A stretch of 64,000 bases of DNA from an uncultured Flavobacteriaceae bacterium (GTDB lineage Bacteria > Bacteroidota > Bacteroidia > Flavobacteriales > Flavobacteriaceae). The stretch covers positions 1 to 64,000 of the forward strand of contig CANKUU010000006.1 in the NCBI GenBank assembly GCA_947486785.1. Reading direction: 5' to 3'. Positions 7,400-15,440 of this stretch are shown here, one piece after another (position 1 is the first letter of the stretch; each line of letters begins with the position of its first letter). The notes beneath the pieces were generated by a model. It saw only the letters and a list, made by a program, of their open reading frames with translations. It searched no databases and was not told where the DNA came from. The position numbers were made by a program, and so were the translations under genes.

Positions 7400-10183
7400 T
7401 TATCGCGTTCGTCGACTTCTATTTTCCCACTTTAAATCTTTCAGAATACTTGAGCTAATTCCGATAAAGAAGTCCCATCTTCTGTATTGTCCAAAAGGCG
7501 TCCAATTGAATCTCATATTAAAACTACCTAATTTGCGTGTAAATTCTAATTGAGTAAGTGTAAATCCTTTGCCTTTAAAGTCATAACCTGTTGAGCCCCC
7601 AATTTTCCACCTTGGGCTTAGTTGTATATTACCCCTAACCATTAACGAATGACGGCTAATTTCGTTTTGCCTTGAATTGTTAATATAGGATGCCGAGTAG
7701 GTCAAATTAAAATCCCAAGGTATTTTTGTGGCATAATAGGGATTTTCAATATCACGATCTTTACGTTCGTCTTTTTCAATGATTGGGTTGCCAAATTCAT
7801 CAACCTTTTCAAAGGGGTTGTTAAGTTCTTCTTGTGCAGCGTAATCATATTGACTTGGATCATCATTTTCTTCTTCCTCCGCTTCCTCTTTTTTTCTTTT
7901 AAACGTTTCACTATCAATGCGGTATCCAATATTTAAATTAGCTCTTGTTAATCTGAAAAGACTACCGCCATTATCAATATTAAAGGTATTTATTCTTCTT
8001 CCGGTATTGTCAATTGCGTAGGGGTCTAGACCTGCAGAAAAGTTAATTGACATTTTATTTTCTAAGATAGAAGTTCCGCCATTAATTCGAAGTGGGTTTA
8101 TTTTTAAAGAATCTGATTCAAAATTATATCCTGTTGAGATATTAAAATTATTTAGAATTGGAACTTTTTTTGGTTCTGTAATAGTAGAATCTTTATCTCT
8201 GACTTTTGCTTCTAAGGTATTCGCTAAACCAAAATTTATACTGTTGGATTTGTTTAGCCTAGGGGCACCATTTAATGTTCCTGCAAACCTGCTGTATTGT
8301 ATTACTACATTGTTATCTTCATTTAAGTATTCATCATAATATTGCTCAAATGAAGGTGAGTATCCATAACTAATAGACGGCCTCATAACATGACGAATAG
8401 CTTGTATTTTCTTGTCTGCACCAAAATTGTAAGTTCCGTAAATCGTGGTGCCTATGCTGGCGTTAAAATTATAAGTGTTGTACCGGTCAAAACCAGAAAT
8501 AGTATCTTGTACTACAGTACCTCGGCTCGTGGGGGTTTCCCTAGGCACAAAACGTTGATTAAAGGTCTCTAGGGTCCAAACATCTTCATAATTTGCACCC
8601 ATAGTTACACTAAAAAATTTCGCGATTTTAAAATTTGTAGAAATAGGAATACGATGTTTTGTGCCAAATTTACCTTTATCGAACATTGCGCTCGTAAAAA
8701 AATCTTCATCATTAGTGGTAAGCTGATATCTAGAGTTTACATCATATTGAAAATTAATATTTTGAAAAACTCCCTTTTTAATTCCATCTCTTCTTGCAAA
8801 GGGGTAAATACGTTCTACACTTGCTTGAAAAGTAGGTAAGGTCATCTGTATATTGTCTACACCATCATCTTGCGAGCTGGTCGAGGTTCTTTGGCTGTGT
8901 GATGCTGTTAAACTCATGTTCACCGAAGGGTAAGCCGGAAAAGTTTTAGAATAAGATATAGATGAAGAATTATTATTACTAAGAAGGTTAGAGCTACTTA
9001 CTTGACCCAGAGCGTTTCTAAAATATTGGCTACTTCCTAAATTTACTGAGGCCGAAAATCGCGAATTTGGACTTGCCTTTGTATCTTGGGTGTGTGATAT
9101 TTGAATGTTGTAATTAAGGCTATTGCTAAAATCACTAAAACCCTTTTGACTCGTGACAATATTTTCATAACGTAGGTTTACGCTGCCTCGATATCGATAT
9201 CTTTTGGCATAATTTGATCGTGAACGTATGCCCCAACTACCATTGGTATAGAAGTCACCCGTAATTTCTAAGTCAACATTGTCACCAATAGGTAGGTAGT
9301 AGCCGCCACCTTGTAAAAAGTAACCTCTATTTGGGTCATTTCCTACTGAAGGCATTAAAAGCCCTGCAGTTTTACCTATGCTTAAGGGAAAATATGCAAA
9401 AGGAAGCGCAATTGGTGTTGGTACATCAGCGATGTAAATATTACTTAAACCTGCAATAACTTTTTTGCCAGGTACAAATTTGGCTTTTCTAACCCGTATG
9501 TAATAATCAGGATTTATGGAGTCTTCCGCTGTTGTTATTTTAGCTTCACTCATAAAGTATACTGAGTCGTTTTCTTTTTTGGTAACACTCGCATATACTT
9601 TCATAGCATCGCTGCCCAACTGTCCGGCGCCTGCTTGCTGTTCGGTTCTTGAATTAAAAATTAATGCTTTTTGACTGTCAAAATTAAAACGTATTGAGTC
9701 AGGTATAACTACGTTAGTACCTTGCTTAAAATATGGCAACTGAGAGTAAACACCTAATGAATCTTTCATTCTACCTGCATAAACCTCGTTTTTCAGATAA
9801 TCTAAGACTATAACACCAGCCTTAAGTTCGGTGTCTTGGTAGTAAATTTCAGCTTCGTTATAAAGGTATATTTTTTGGTTTTTATGATGTAAAACAACAG
9901 AATCTTTAGCGCTGTATTTAATGTTGTCTAATAAAATTGACTTCTTATTACGAGTAGAGTCAGTAAGTACCGAATCTTTAGAGATACTCTCTTTTTTATT
10001 TGTTCCAAGAAATACTGGTGCAACAATAGAGTCAGACTCCGCATCAATAGGCAAAATGACGGATTGGTCTTCTTGCGCAAGCCCAGAAACCAAGCCAACC
10101 AAAACTAATATTATGAAAAGAAAATGCTGTTTATTTGATTGCAAGGCTATATATCCTATTTTTGTAAAGGTTTGTCTTGGCAT
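7400..10183 (-). CDS. lptD: LPS-assembly protein LptD (Bacteroidetes type)
   Basis: 927 residues with an N-terminal signal peptide (HFLFIILVLVGLVSGLAQ). An OstA/LptA-like beta-jellyroll follows (about 85-250, with KIYLYNEAEIYYQD and VVLDYLKNEVYAG). A long C-terminal beta-barrel rich in alternating aromatic strands contains the family signature FAYFPLSIGKTAGLLMPSVG. LptD inserts lipopolysaccharide into the outer leaflet of the outer membrane. Residues about 757-815 form a highly charged Glu/Asp/Lys-rich segment (KRKKEEAEEEENDDP), probably a loop outside the barrel. The ATG at 10183 faces the divergent amidase gene across ~70 bp. Confidence 0.88.
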   Translation of the reverse strand: MPRQTFTKIGYIALQSNKQHFLFIILVLVGLVSGLAQEDQSVILPIDAESDSIVAPVFLGTNKKESISKDSVLTDSTRNKKSILLDNIKYSAKDSVVLHHKNQKIYLYNEAEIYYQDTELKAGVIVLDYLKNEVYAGRMKDSLGVYSQLPYFKQGTNVVIPDSIRFNFDSQKALIFNSRTEQQAGAGQLGSDAMKVYASVTKKENDSVYFMSEAKITTAEDSINPDYYIRVRKAKFVPGKKVIAGLSNIYIADVPTPIALPFAYFPLSIGKTAGLLMPSVGNDPNRGYFLQGGGYYLPIGDNVDLEITGDFYTNGSWGIRSRSNYAKRYRYRGSVNLRYENIVTSQKGFSDFSNSLNYNIQISHTQDTKASPNSRFSASVNLGSSQYFRNALGQVSSSNLLSNNNSSSISYSKTFPAYPSVNMSLTASHSQRTSTSSQDDGVDNIQMTLPTFQASVERIYPFARRDGIKKGVFQNINFQYDVNSRYQLTTNDEDFFTSAMFDKGKFGTKHRIPISTNFKIAKFFSVTMGANYEDVWTLETFNQRFVPRETPTSRGTVVQDTISGFDRYNTYNFNASIGTTIYGTYNFGADKKIQAIRHVMRPSISYGYSPSFEQYYDEYLNEDNNVVIQYSRFAGTLNGAPRLNKSNSINFGLANTLEAKVRDKDSTITEPKKVPILNNFNISTGYNFESDSLKINPLRINGGTSILENKMSINFSAGLDPYAIDNTGRRINTFNIDNGGSLFRLTRANLNIGYRIDSETFKRKKEEAEEEENDDPSQYDYAAQEELNNPFEKVDEFGNPIIEKDERKDRDIENPYYATKIPWDFNLTYSASYINNSRQNEISRHSLMVRGNIQLSPRWKIGGSTGYDFKGKGFTLTQLEFTRKLGSFNMRFNWTPFGQYRRWDFFIGISSSILKDLKWENRSRRTR

Positions 10184-10191
10184 TGACAGTT

Positions 10192-10199
10192 CAAACTTA
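10192..10199 (-). promoter_or_regulatory. Possible Bacteroidetes -7 element (TAAGTTTG) for lptD
   Basis: TAAGTTTG matches the TAnnTTTG consensus and lies 8 bases before the lptD ATG. No TTG was found at the usual -33 distance. If functional, the transcript would be almost leaderless. The match could arise by chance in A+T-rich DNA. Confidence 0.3.
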
Positions 10200-10254
10200 C
10201 ATATATTTTTTGTTCCCTTAATAGGGCATTACAAAAAATTTAACCATTTCAACC

Positions 10255-11667
10255 ATGTTAAAAGATTATAAATCTATGAATTTAGAGCGTTTTTCAGCCA
10301 TACCTATTTTATTGTTTTTTCTGCTATTTACCGCTTTTAGCAATAAGATAGCAAAAGTAGATAAAAAAGGTGATTTTGTAGTGGTTTTAGATGCGGGTCA
10401 TGGAGGGCATGATCCAGGTAACTTGGGTAATGGATATCTAGAGAAGAATATTGCCCTTAATATTGTTTTAAAAGTAGGTTCTATTTTAGAGAAAAGCTCA
10501 AATATAAAGGTGTTGTACACAAGAAAAGACGATACTTTTGTAGATTTATTTGTGAGGGGTGAAATTGCAAATAAAGCAAATGCCGATCTTTTTGTTTCTG
10601 TTCATTGTGATTCACATACTTCTGATGCTCATGGTGCGGGCACTTTTGTCTTAGGTTTACATGCAAACAAACAAAATTTTGAGATTGCCAAAAAAGAGAA
10701 TCAGGTAATTTATTTAGAAGATAATTATGAGACACGTTATGCTGATTATAATATAAATTCTCCGGAGTCTGTTATAGGTCTTACGATAATGCAAGAAGAA
10801 TTTTTAGATCAAAGTATAGCTTTGGCTAAAGCAATTCAAGACAACTTTTCTAACAAACTAAAACGAAAAAATAGAGAAGTAAAGCAAGCAGGTTTTATTG
10901 TTTTGCATCAGACATTTATGCCGAGTGTATTAGTAGAAACAGGTTTTTTAACAAACGATGAAGAAGGGGCTTATTTAAATTCTTCAAAGGGGCAGTCACA
11001 GATGGGTACTGCAATTGCTGAAGCCATTTTAGCATATAGAAAAGGAGTAGAAGTAAATGATTGGCAATTTACCAATCAAGTAAATAACCCTGTACCCGAT
11101 CCTGATTTAGAAATAGCAAGTTCAAAAGCTGATGCTGTTGAAAAGTTAACTGAAGTTGCAGAAGAAAAAATAGATACTGCGAAAGACCAACATTTAAGTA
11201 AAAGTGAAAATGTACTGCTTGGAGCTGAAAACGAAGAAATTAAAGTTGATGCTAATCCTACTAAGGAAATTTTAGAAAAAAAAGGAGACAATAAAAAGCC
11301 AAAAGAAACAGTTGTTTTAAAAGAGCAAGCAAAAGAGTTAAAAGAAAAAATAGTGGAGAAGAGTTTGCCTCCAAAAAGAAAAGTTGTAGACGAAAAAAAA
11401 GCAACTATTATTTTTAAAGTACAGTTAATGGCAAGTAATAAGGTTATTCCATTAATTTCAAGTCAATTTAGAGGACTCAATAACCTTTCTAAAGAGCCAA
11501 TAAAAGGTATGTTTCGTTATATGTACGGTAGTTCAACTACCTATAATGAGGCTTTGCAGTTAAAAAATGTGGCAAATGACAAAGGTTACACCTCCGCCTA
11601 TATTGTAGCGTATAAAGATGGTGTTCGTATTTCCACCACCGAAGCCAGAAAATTGGTTTCAGAATAA
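10255..11667 (+). CDS. N-acetylmuramoyl-L-alanine amidase (Amidase_3) with SPOR-like C-terminus
   Basis: 470 residues; a second ATG at 10276 gives an equally good signal peptide (FSAIPILLFFLLFTAFS). The Amidase_3 domain (about 40-255) shows the zinc and catalytic residues: DAGHGGHDPG (His about 49), YLEKNIAL (Glu about 63), SVHCDSH (His about 117) and LVETGFL (Glu about 228). A Lys/Glu-rich linker (about 280-380) leads to a C-terminal segment about 385-470 (FKVQLMAS, then YNEALQLKNVANDKGYTSAYIVAY) that resembles a SPOR septal-glycan-binding domain. It probably cleaves the stem peptide from muramic acid in the periplasm, for example during cell separation. It is divergent from lptD and precedes the MCE gene. 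Confidence 0.9.
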   Translation: MLKDYKSMNLERFSAIPILLFFLLFTAFSNKIAKVDKKGDFVVVLDAGHGGHDPGNLGNGYLEKNIALNIVLKVGSILEKSSNIKVLYTRKDDTFVDLFVRGEIANKANADLFVSVHCDSHTSDAHGAGTFVLGLHANKQNFEIAKKENQVIYLEDNYETRYADYNINSPESVIGLTIMQEEFLDQSIALAKAIQDNFSNKLKRKNREVKQAGFIVLHQTFMPSVLVETGFLTNDEEGAYLNSSKGQSQMGTAIAEAILAYRKGVEVNDWQFTNQVNNPVPDPDLEIASSKADAVEKLTEVAEEKIDTAKDQHLSKSENVLLGAENEEIKVDANPTKEILEKKGDNKKPKETVVLKEQAKELKEKIVEKSLPPKRKVVDEKKATIIFKVQLMASNKVIPLISSQFRGLNNLSKEPIKGMFRYMYGSSTTYNEALQLKNVANDKGYTSAYIVAYKDGVRISTTEARKLVSE

Positions 11668-11722
11668 ATACGTTGTCAAAATATTTATTTCTAATTTTGT
11701 TAAAAACACTAAAAATATCCAT

Positions 11723-12688
11723 TTGAAATTATCTAGAGAAATCAAAACAGGGTTAATCGTTATTTTAGGAATTGTTTGTGTCGTTTTTGGATACAGTTTT
11801 TTAAAGTCTTCCTCATATTTTAGTGATGAATTAAGGCTTTTTGCAATTTACGATGACGTTGGTGGATTGCAGGTTGGTACCGCGGTCTCGATAAACGGAA
11901 AGCCAGTCGGAGCAGTAAATAGTATAAAGTTCAAAGATAAATCAGGTAAACTTTTAGTCGGTTTTACGGTGAATAGAGAGCTTTCTTTTTCGAAAAAAAG
12001 CACCGTAGAACTATATGATACAGGTTTGATAGGCGGTAAGGGTTTGCGAGTAAACCCCATTTTTGATGGTGAACCTGTTGCCGATAACGATTTTTTAGAA
12101 ACCACCACAAAGGCAAGCCTAACTGAAGTTGCCGATCGTAAAATATCTCCAATTTTAGAAAAATTCGAATCGGCGTTGTCAGGTGCAGATTCGGTTTTGT
12201 TTAATGTAAATGAAGTATTAGACGAAAAAGCAAAGAAAGATTTAAGAAGATCAATAGGTGATCTTAGCGTTTTAATGTCAGAATTAAAAGAATCATCAGG
12301 GTCGTTAAATAAATTATTAAAAAATAACGAGCAAAAGCTTAATACTTCTCTGACAAATTTTGAAAAGCTAAGTGCTAATTTTGCACAGCTTTCTGAGTCT
12401 TTAAATAATGCCGGATTAGGTGAAACTTTGTCTCAATTAAATGGTACTATGGCAAATTTGAATAAGATGATGTCCAAAATTGAACAAGGCAACGGCACAA
12501 TGGGCAAGTTAATGAAGGACGAAGCTCTTTATGACAACTTGAGTAATGCTTCTCGTCAACTTGATTTACTTTTACAAGATTTTAGATTAAACCCAAAGCG
12601 ATATGTTAATGTATCAGTTTTTGGTAAAAAACAAATAGAATATATGGTGCCAGAAGAAGATCCGGCCAAAACAATAGAAAATAAATAG
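11723..12688 (+). CDS. MCE/MlaD family lipid-transport protein
   Basis: About 322 residues from a TTG start at 11723 (KLSREIKTGLIVILGIV). Upstream in-frame ATG 11618 is rejected because it lies inside the amidase gene. The protein has one N-terminal membrane anchor (about 8-28), an MCE/MlaD domain (about 35-120: FAIYDDVGGLQVGTAVSING, then VGAVNSIKF and GLIGGKGLRV), and a long helical C-terminal region. MlaD-type proteins form hexameric rings that carry phospholipids between inner and outer membranes. No ATPase or permease partner is adjacent, which is usual for this gene order in Flavobacteria. The next gene starts immediately after the stop codon. Confidence 0.85.
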   Translation: MKLSREIKTGLIVILGIVCVVFGYSFLKSSSYFSDELRLFAIYDDVGGLQVGTAVSINGKPVGAVNSIKFKDKSGKLLVGFTVNRELSFSKKSTVELYDTGLIGGKGLRVNPIFDGEPVADNDFLETTTKASLTEVADRKISPILEKFESALSGADSVLFNVNEVLDEKAKKDLRRSIGDLSVLMSELKESSGSLNKLLKNNEQKLNTSLTNFEKLSANFAQLSESLNNAGLGETLSQLNGTMANLNKMMSKIEQGNGTMGKLMKDEALYDNLSNASRQLDLLLQDFRLNPKRYVNVSVFGKKQIEYMVPEEDPAKTIENK

Positions 12689-14014
12689 ATGGCGTACTTA
12701 CCTAGTATTTTATTTGCTTGTGTTTTAATTGCGGGCCTTGGATTTTTTGCTAAAAATGTTACTCGATTGCGACGTAACATTAATTTAGGTAAAGCTGTGG
12801 ATGTTTCAGATAATAAATCGCAGCGATTTAAAAATATGGCTAAAATTGCGCTTGGTCAAACCAAAATGGTGGTAAGGCCTATTGCAGGAGCGCTACATAT
12901 AATCGTTTATATCGGTTTCATTATTATTAATATTGAAGTTTTAGAAATTATAATAGACGGTTTATTTGGTACCCATCGCGTGTTTGCTCCACTTGGTGTC
13001 GTTTATGATTTTTTAATAGGATCTTTTGAAATATTAGCTCTTTTAGTTTTAATAGCAGTAATTGTTTTTTGGATTCGAAGAAATGTAATTAGACTTAAGC
13101 GGTTTATGAAACCAGAAATGCAGGGGTGGCCAAAACAAGACGGTAACCTCATTCTTTATATTGAAATGGTTTTAATGGTTTTATTTTTAATCATGAATGG
13201 AGCGGATTATCAATTACAACAGTTAGATGTTGCGCAGTATACCCAAGCAGGTGCTTTCCCCGTAAGCCATTATTTAGCACCATTTTTTGATGGACTTTCA
13301 ACCAGTTCTCTAATCCTGATAGAGCGTAGTGCTTGGTGGCTTCATATTATTGGTATTTTATGCTTTTTAAACTATTTATATTATTCCAAGCATTTACATA
13401 TTTTGTTGGCTTTTCCTAATACATTCTATGGTAAATTGGCGCCTAAAGGTCAGTTTGAAAATTTAGATGCGGTTACTCAAGAGGTAAAATTAATGATGGA
13501 TCCTGATGCAGACCCCTATGCCGCTTCTACCGAAGAGGAGGCTGTACCAGAAAAATTTGGCGCATCTGATGTTACAGATCTCAGTTGGGTTCAATTATTA
13601 AATGCATACACGTGTACAGAGTGCGGTAGATGTTCTAGTGAGTGCCCGGCCAACCAAACAGGCAAATTACTTTCTCCAAGAAAAGTAATGATGGATACTC
13701 GAGATAGACTAGAAGAAGTAGGAAAAAATATTGAAGCTAATAATGGCACTTTTGTTGATGATGGTAAGCAATTATTAGGTAATTATATTAGTCATGAAGA
13801 GTTATGGGCCTGTACCTCATGTAATGCATGTGTTCAGGCTTGCCCAGTAAGTATAGACCCTTTATCGATTATAATGAACATGCGGCAGTATTTGGTTATG
13901 GAAGAATCAGCCGCGCCCTCAGATTTAAATAATATGATGGGTAACATAGAAAACAATGGTGCGCCATGGCCTTTTAACCAAATGGATAGGCTTAATTGGG
14001 TAACCGAAAATTAA
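12689..14014 (+). CDS. Membrane 4Fe-4S dicluster protein (HdrD/respiratory electron-transfer type)
   Basis: 441 residues. About five hydrophobic segments occupy the first ~260 residues (for example PSILFACVLIAGLGFFA, EILALLVLIAVIVFWI, LIERSAWWLHIIGILC). A cytosolic ferredoxin-like domain follows with two CxxCxxCxxxCP motifs (CTECGRCSSECP near residue 308 and CTSCNACVQACP near 375). This resembles a fusion of a heme- or quinone-interacting membrane subunit with an iron-sulfur subunit. The adjacent CCG-domain gene (11 bp downstream) probably encodes its partner. Likely role: moving electrons between a cytosolic donor and the quinone pool; the substrate is unknown. Its start abuts the MCE stop codon. 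Confidence 0.85.
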   Translation: MAYLPSILFACVLIAGLGFFAKNVTRLRRNINLGKAVDVSDNKSQRFKNMAKIALGQTKMVVRPIAGALHIIVYIGFIIINIEVLEIIIDGLFGTHRVFAPLGVVYDFLIGSFEILALLVLIAVIVFWIRRNVIRLKRFMKPEMQGWPKQDGNLILYIEMVLMVLFLIMNGADYQLQQLDVAQYTQAGAFPVSHYLAPFFDGLSTSSLILIERSAWWLHIIGILCFLNYLYYSKHLHILLAFPNTFYGKLAPKGQFENLDAVTQEVKLMMDPDADPYAASTEEEAVPEKFGASDVTDLSWVQLLNAYTCTECGRCSSECPANQTGKLLSPRKVMMDTRDRLEEVGKNIEANNGTFVDDGKQLLGNYISHEELWACTSCNACVQACPVSIDPLSIIMNMRQYLVMEESAAPSDLNNMMGNIENNGAPWPFNQMDRLNWVTEN

Positions 14015-14024
14015 TAAGATTTTT

Positions 14025-14816
14025 ATGGATAATATTTTAAAAGTACCTACAATGGCAGAACTTTTTGCCGCAGGTAAACAACCAGAAGTTCTTTTTTGGG
14101 TGGGTTGTGCAGGTAGTTTTGATGACAGGGCAAAAAAAATCACAAAAGCTTTTGTAAAAATTTTGAATAAAGCCAATGTCTCTTTTGCTGTTTTGGGTAC
14201 TGAAGAGAGTTGTTCAGGTGACCCTGCTAAAAGAGCAGGTAATGAGTTTTTGTTTCAAATGCAAGCTGTCACCAATATAGAGGTCATGAATGCCTACGAG
14301 ATTAAAAAAGTGGTTACCGCATGTCCGCATTGCTTTAACACTTTAAAGAACGAATACCCAGGTTTGGGAGGTACCTATGAAGTTGTTCATCACACGCAGT
14401 TTTTAAGTCAACTTTTAGAAGAAGGTCGTATTTCTTTAGAGGGCGGACAGTTTAAAGGTAAACGTATAACATTTCATGATCCTTGTTATTTGGGCAGGGC
14501 AAATGGGGTATACGAAGCTCCAAGAGAACTGATTCGAAAATTAGATGCTGAATTGGTGGAAATGAAAAACTGCAAGAAAAAAGGGCTTTGCTGTGGAGCT
14601 GGTGGTGCTCAAATGTTTAAAGAACCCGAGAAGGGAAACAAAGACATTAATATTGAGCGTACCGAACAAGCATTAGAAACACAACCCGAAATTATTGCAG
14701 CCGGATGTCCTTTTTGTAATACCATGATGACAGATGGGGTTAAAAACAAAGAAAAAGAAGCAAGCGTAGCAGTTTTAGATATTGCAGAATTGATAGCTAC
14801 CGCTGAAGACTTATAA
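14025..14816 (+). CDS. CCG-domain iron-sulfur protein (HdrB/LutA-like)
   Basis: 263 residues with two cysteine-rich CCG-type modules: one with VGCAGSFDDR, ESCSGDPAKR and ACPHCFNTL, and one with FHDPCYLGR, GLCCGAGGAQ and AGCPFCNTM. Such domains bind unusual Fe-S clusters in heterodisulfide reductase B, glycolate oxidase GlpC/GlcF and LutA proteins. No signal peptide is present, so it is cytosolic. It lies 11 bp after the membrane dicluster protein and probably forms a complex with it. The electron donor or acceptor cannot be named from sequence. Confidence 0.87.
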   Translation: MDNILKVPTMAELFAAGKQPEVLFWVGCAGSFDDRAKKITKAFVKILNKANVSFAVLGTEESCSGDPAKRAGNEFLFQMQAVTNIEVMNAYEIKKVVTACPHCFNTLKNEYPGLGGTYEVVHHTQFLSQLLEEGRISLEGGQFKGKRITFHDPCYLGRANGVYEAPRELIRKLDAELVEMKNCKKKGLCCGAGGAQMFKEPEKGNKDINIERTEQALETQPEIIAAGCPFCNTMMTDGVKNKEKEASVAVLDIAELIATAEDL

Positions 14817-14830
14817 AATAAAAATTCACT

Positions 14831-14859
14831 CAACACTATTCAATATTTATGTAGTGTTG
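14831..14859 (+). other. Small inverted repeat between the CCG gene and the next gene
   Basis: An 8-bp perfect inverted repeat (CAACACTA at 14831-14838, TAGTGTTG at 14852-14859) has a 13-base loop. It is followed by only a weak T tract (AATTTTAA). It could be an attenuating hairpin or a weak terminator. Confidence 0.35.
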
Positions 14860-14876
14860 GAATTTTAACTAACATT

Positions 14877-15359
14877 ATGCTCGTAAATTTTAAAGATTTA
14901 CCAAACCACGCTAGGGTTTGGATTTATCAATCTAATCGCAGCTTTAGCGAAATTGAACTCGCTGAGTTGAAATTGGCTTTAGAGAATTTTATCAATGGAT
15001 GGACAGCTCACGGAAGCCATCTAAAGGCAAGTTATGAGTTTCGGTATAATCGATTTATTGTAATTGCTCTAGATCAATCAGAAACCTTAGCGTCGGGTTG
15101 CAGTATAGATGCTTCGGTACATTTTATTCAGAGTTTAGAAAAAAAGTATAATGTAGAACTGTTAGATAAGATGAATGTTTCTTATAAACAGGGCGATTTT
15201 GTAGCCTACAAATCTCTTGTTGATTTTAAAAAGATGGCCAAGCAAAAAGCGGTATCTAAAAACACTATTGTCTTTAATAATTTAGTTGCGAACAAAGGTG
15301 AATATTTAGAACATTGGGAGGTGCCGGCTTCAGAAAGTTGGCATAGTCGGTTTTTGTAA
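14877..15359 (+). CDS. Conserved flavobacterial protein of unknown function (160 aa)
   Basis: A soluble protein without signal peptide or transmembrane segment. From memory, close homologues in Flavobacteria are often labelled 'ABC transporter ATPase', but no Walker A (GxxGxGKS), signature or Walker B motif is present here, so that name is not supported. Visible conserved-looking parts are RVWIYQSNR, FINGWTAHG and a Trp/His-rich tail (EHWEVPASESWHSRFL). It follows the Fe-S gene pair by 60 bp. Function unknown. Confidence 0.75.
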   Translation: MLVNFKDLPNHARVWIYQSNRSFSEIELAELKLALENFINGWTAHGSHLKASYEFRYNRFIVIALDQSETLASGCSIDASVHFIQSLEKKYNVELLDKMNVSYKQGDFVAYKSLVDFKKMAKQKAVSKNTIVFNNLVANKGEYLEHWEVPASESWHSRFL

Positions 15360-15440
15360 AGATATTTCTTAAAAACGGGTTAAAATGAGCTTTAGGTGTT
15401 TTTCGCTGAGCTGCAATGAAATGATTACAAAAATATTATA

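Noticed and set aside
11618-11722. N-terminal extension of the MCE protein to the ATG at 11618
   Set aside because: It would overlap the amidase gene by 50 bp and place 35 unlikely residues before the membrane anchor; the TTG at 11723 fits the family.
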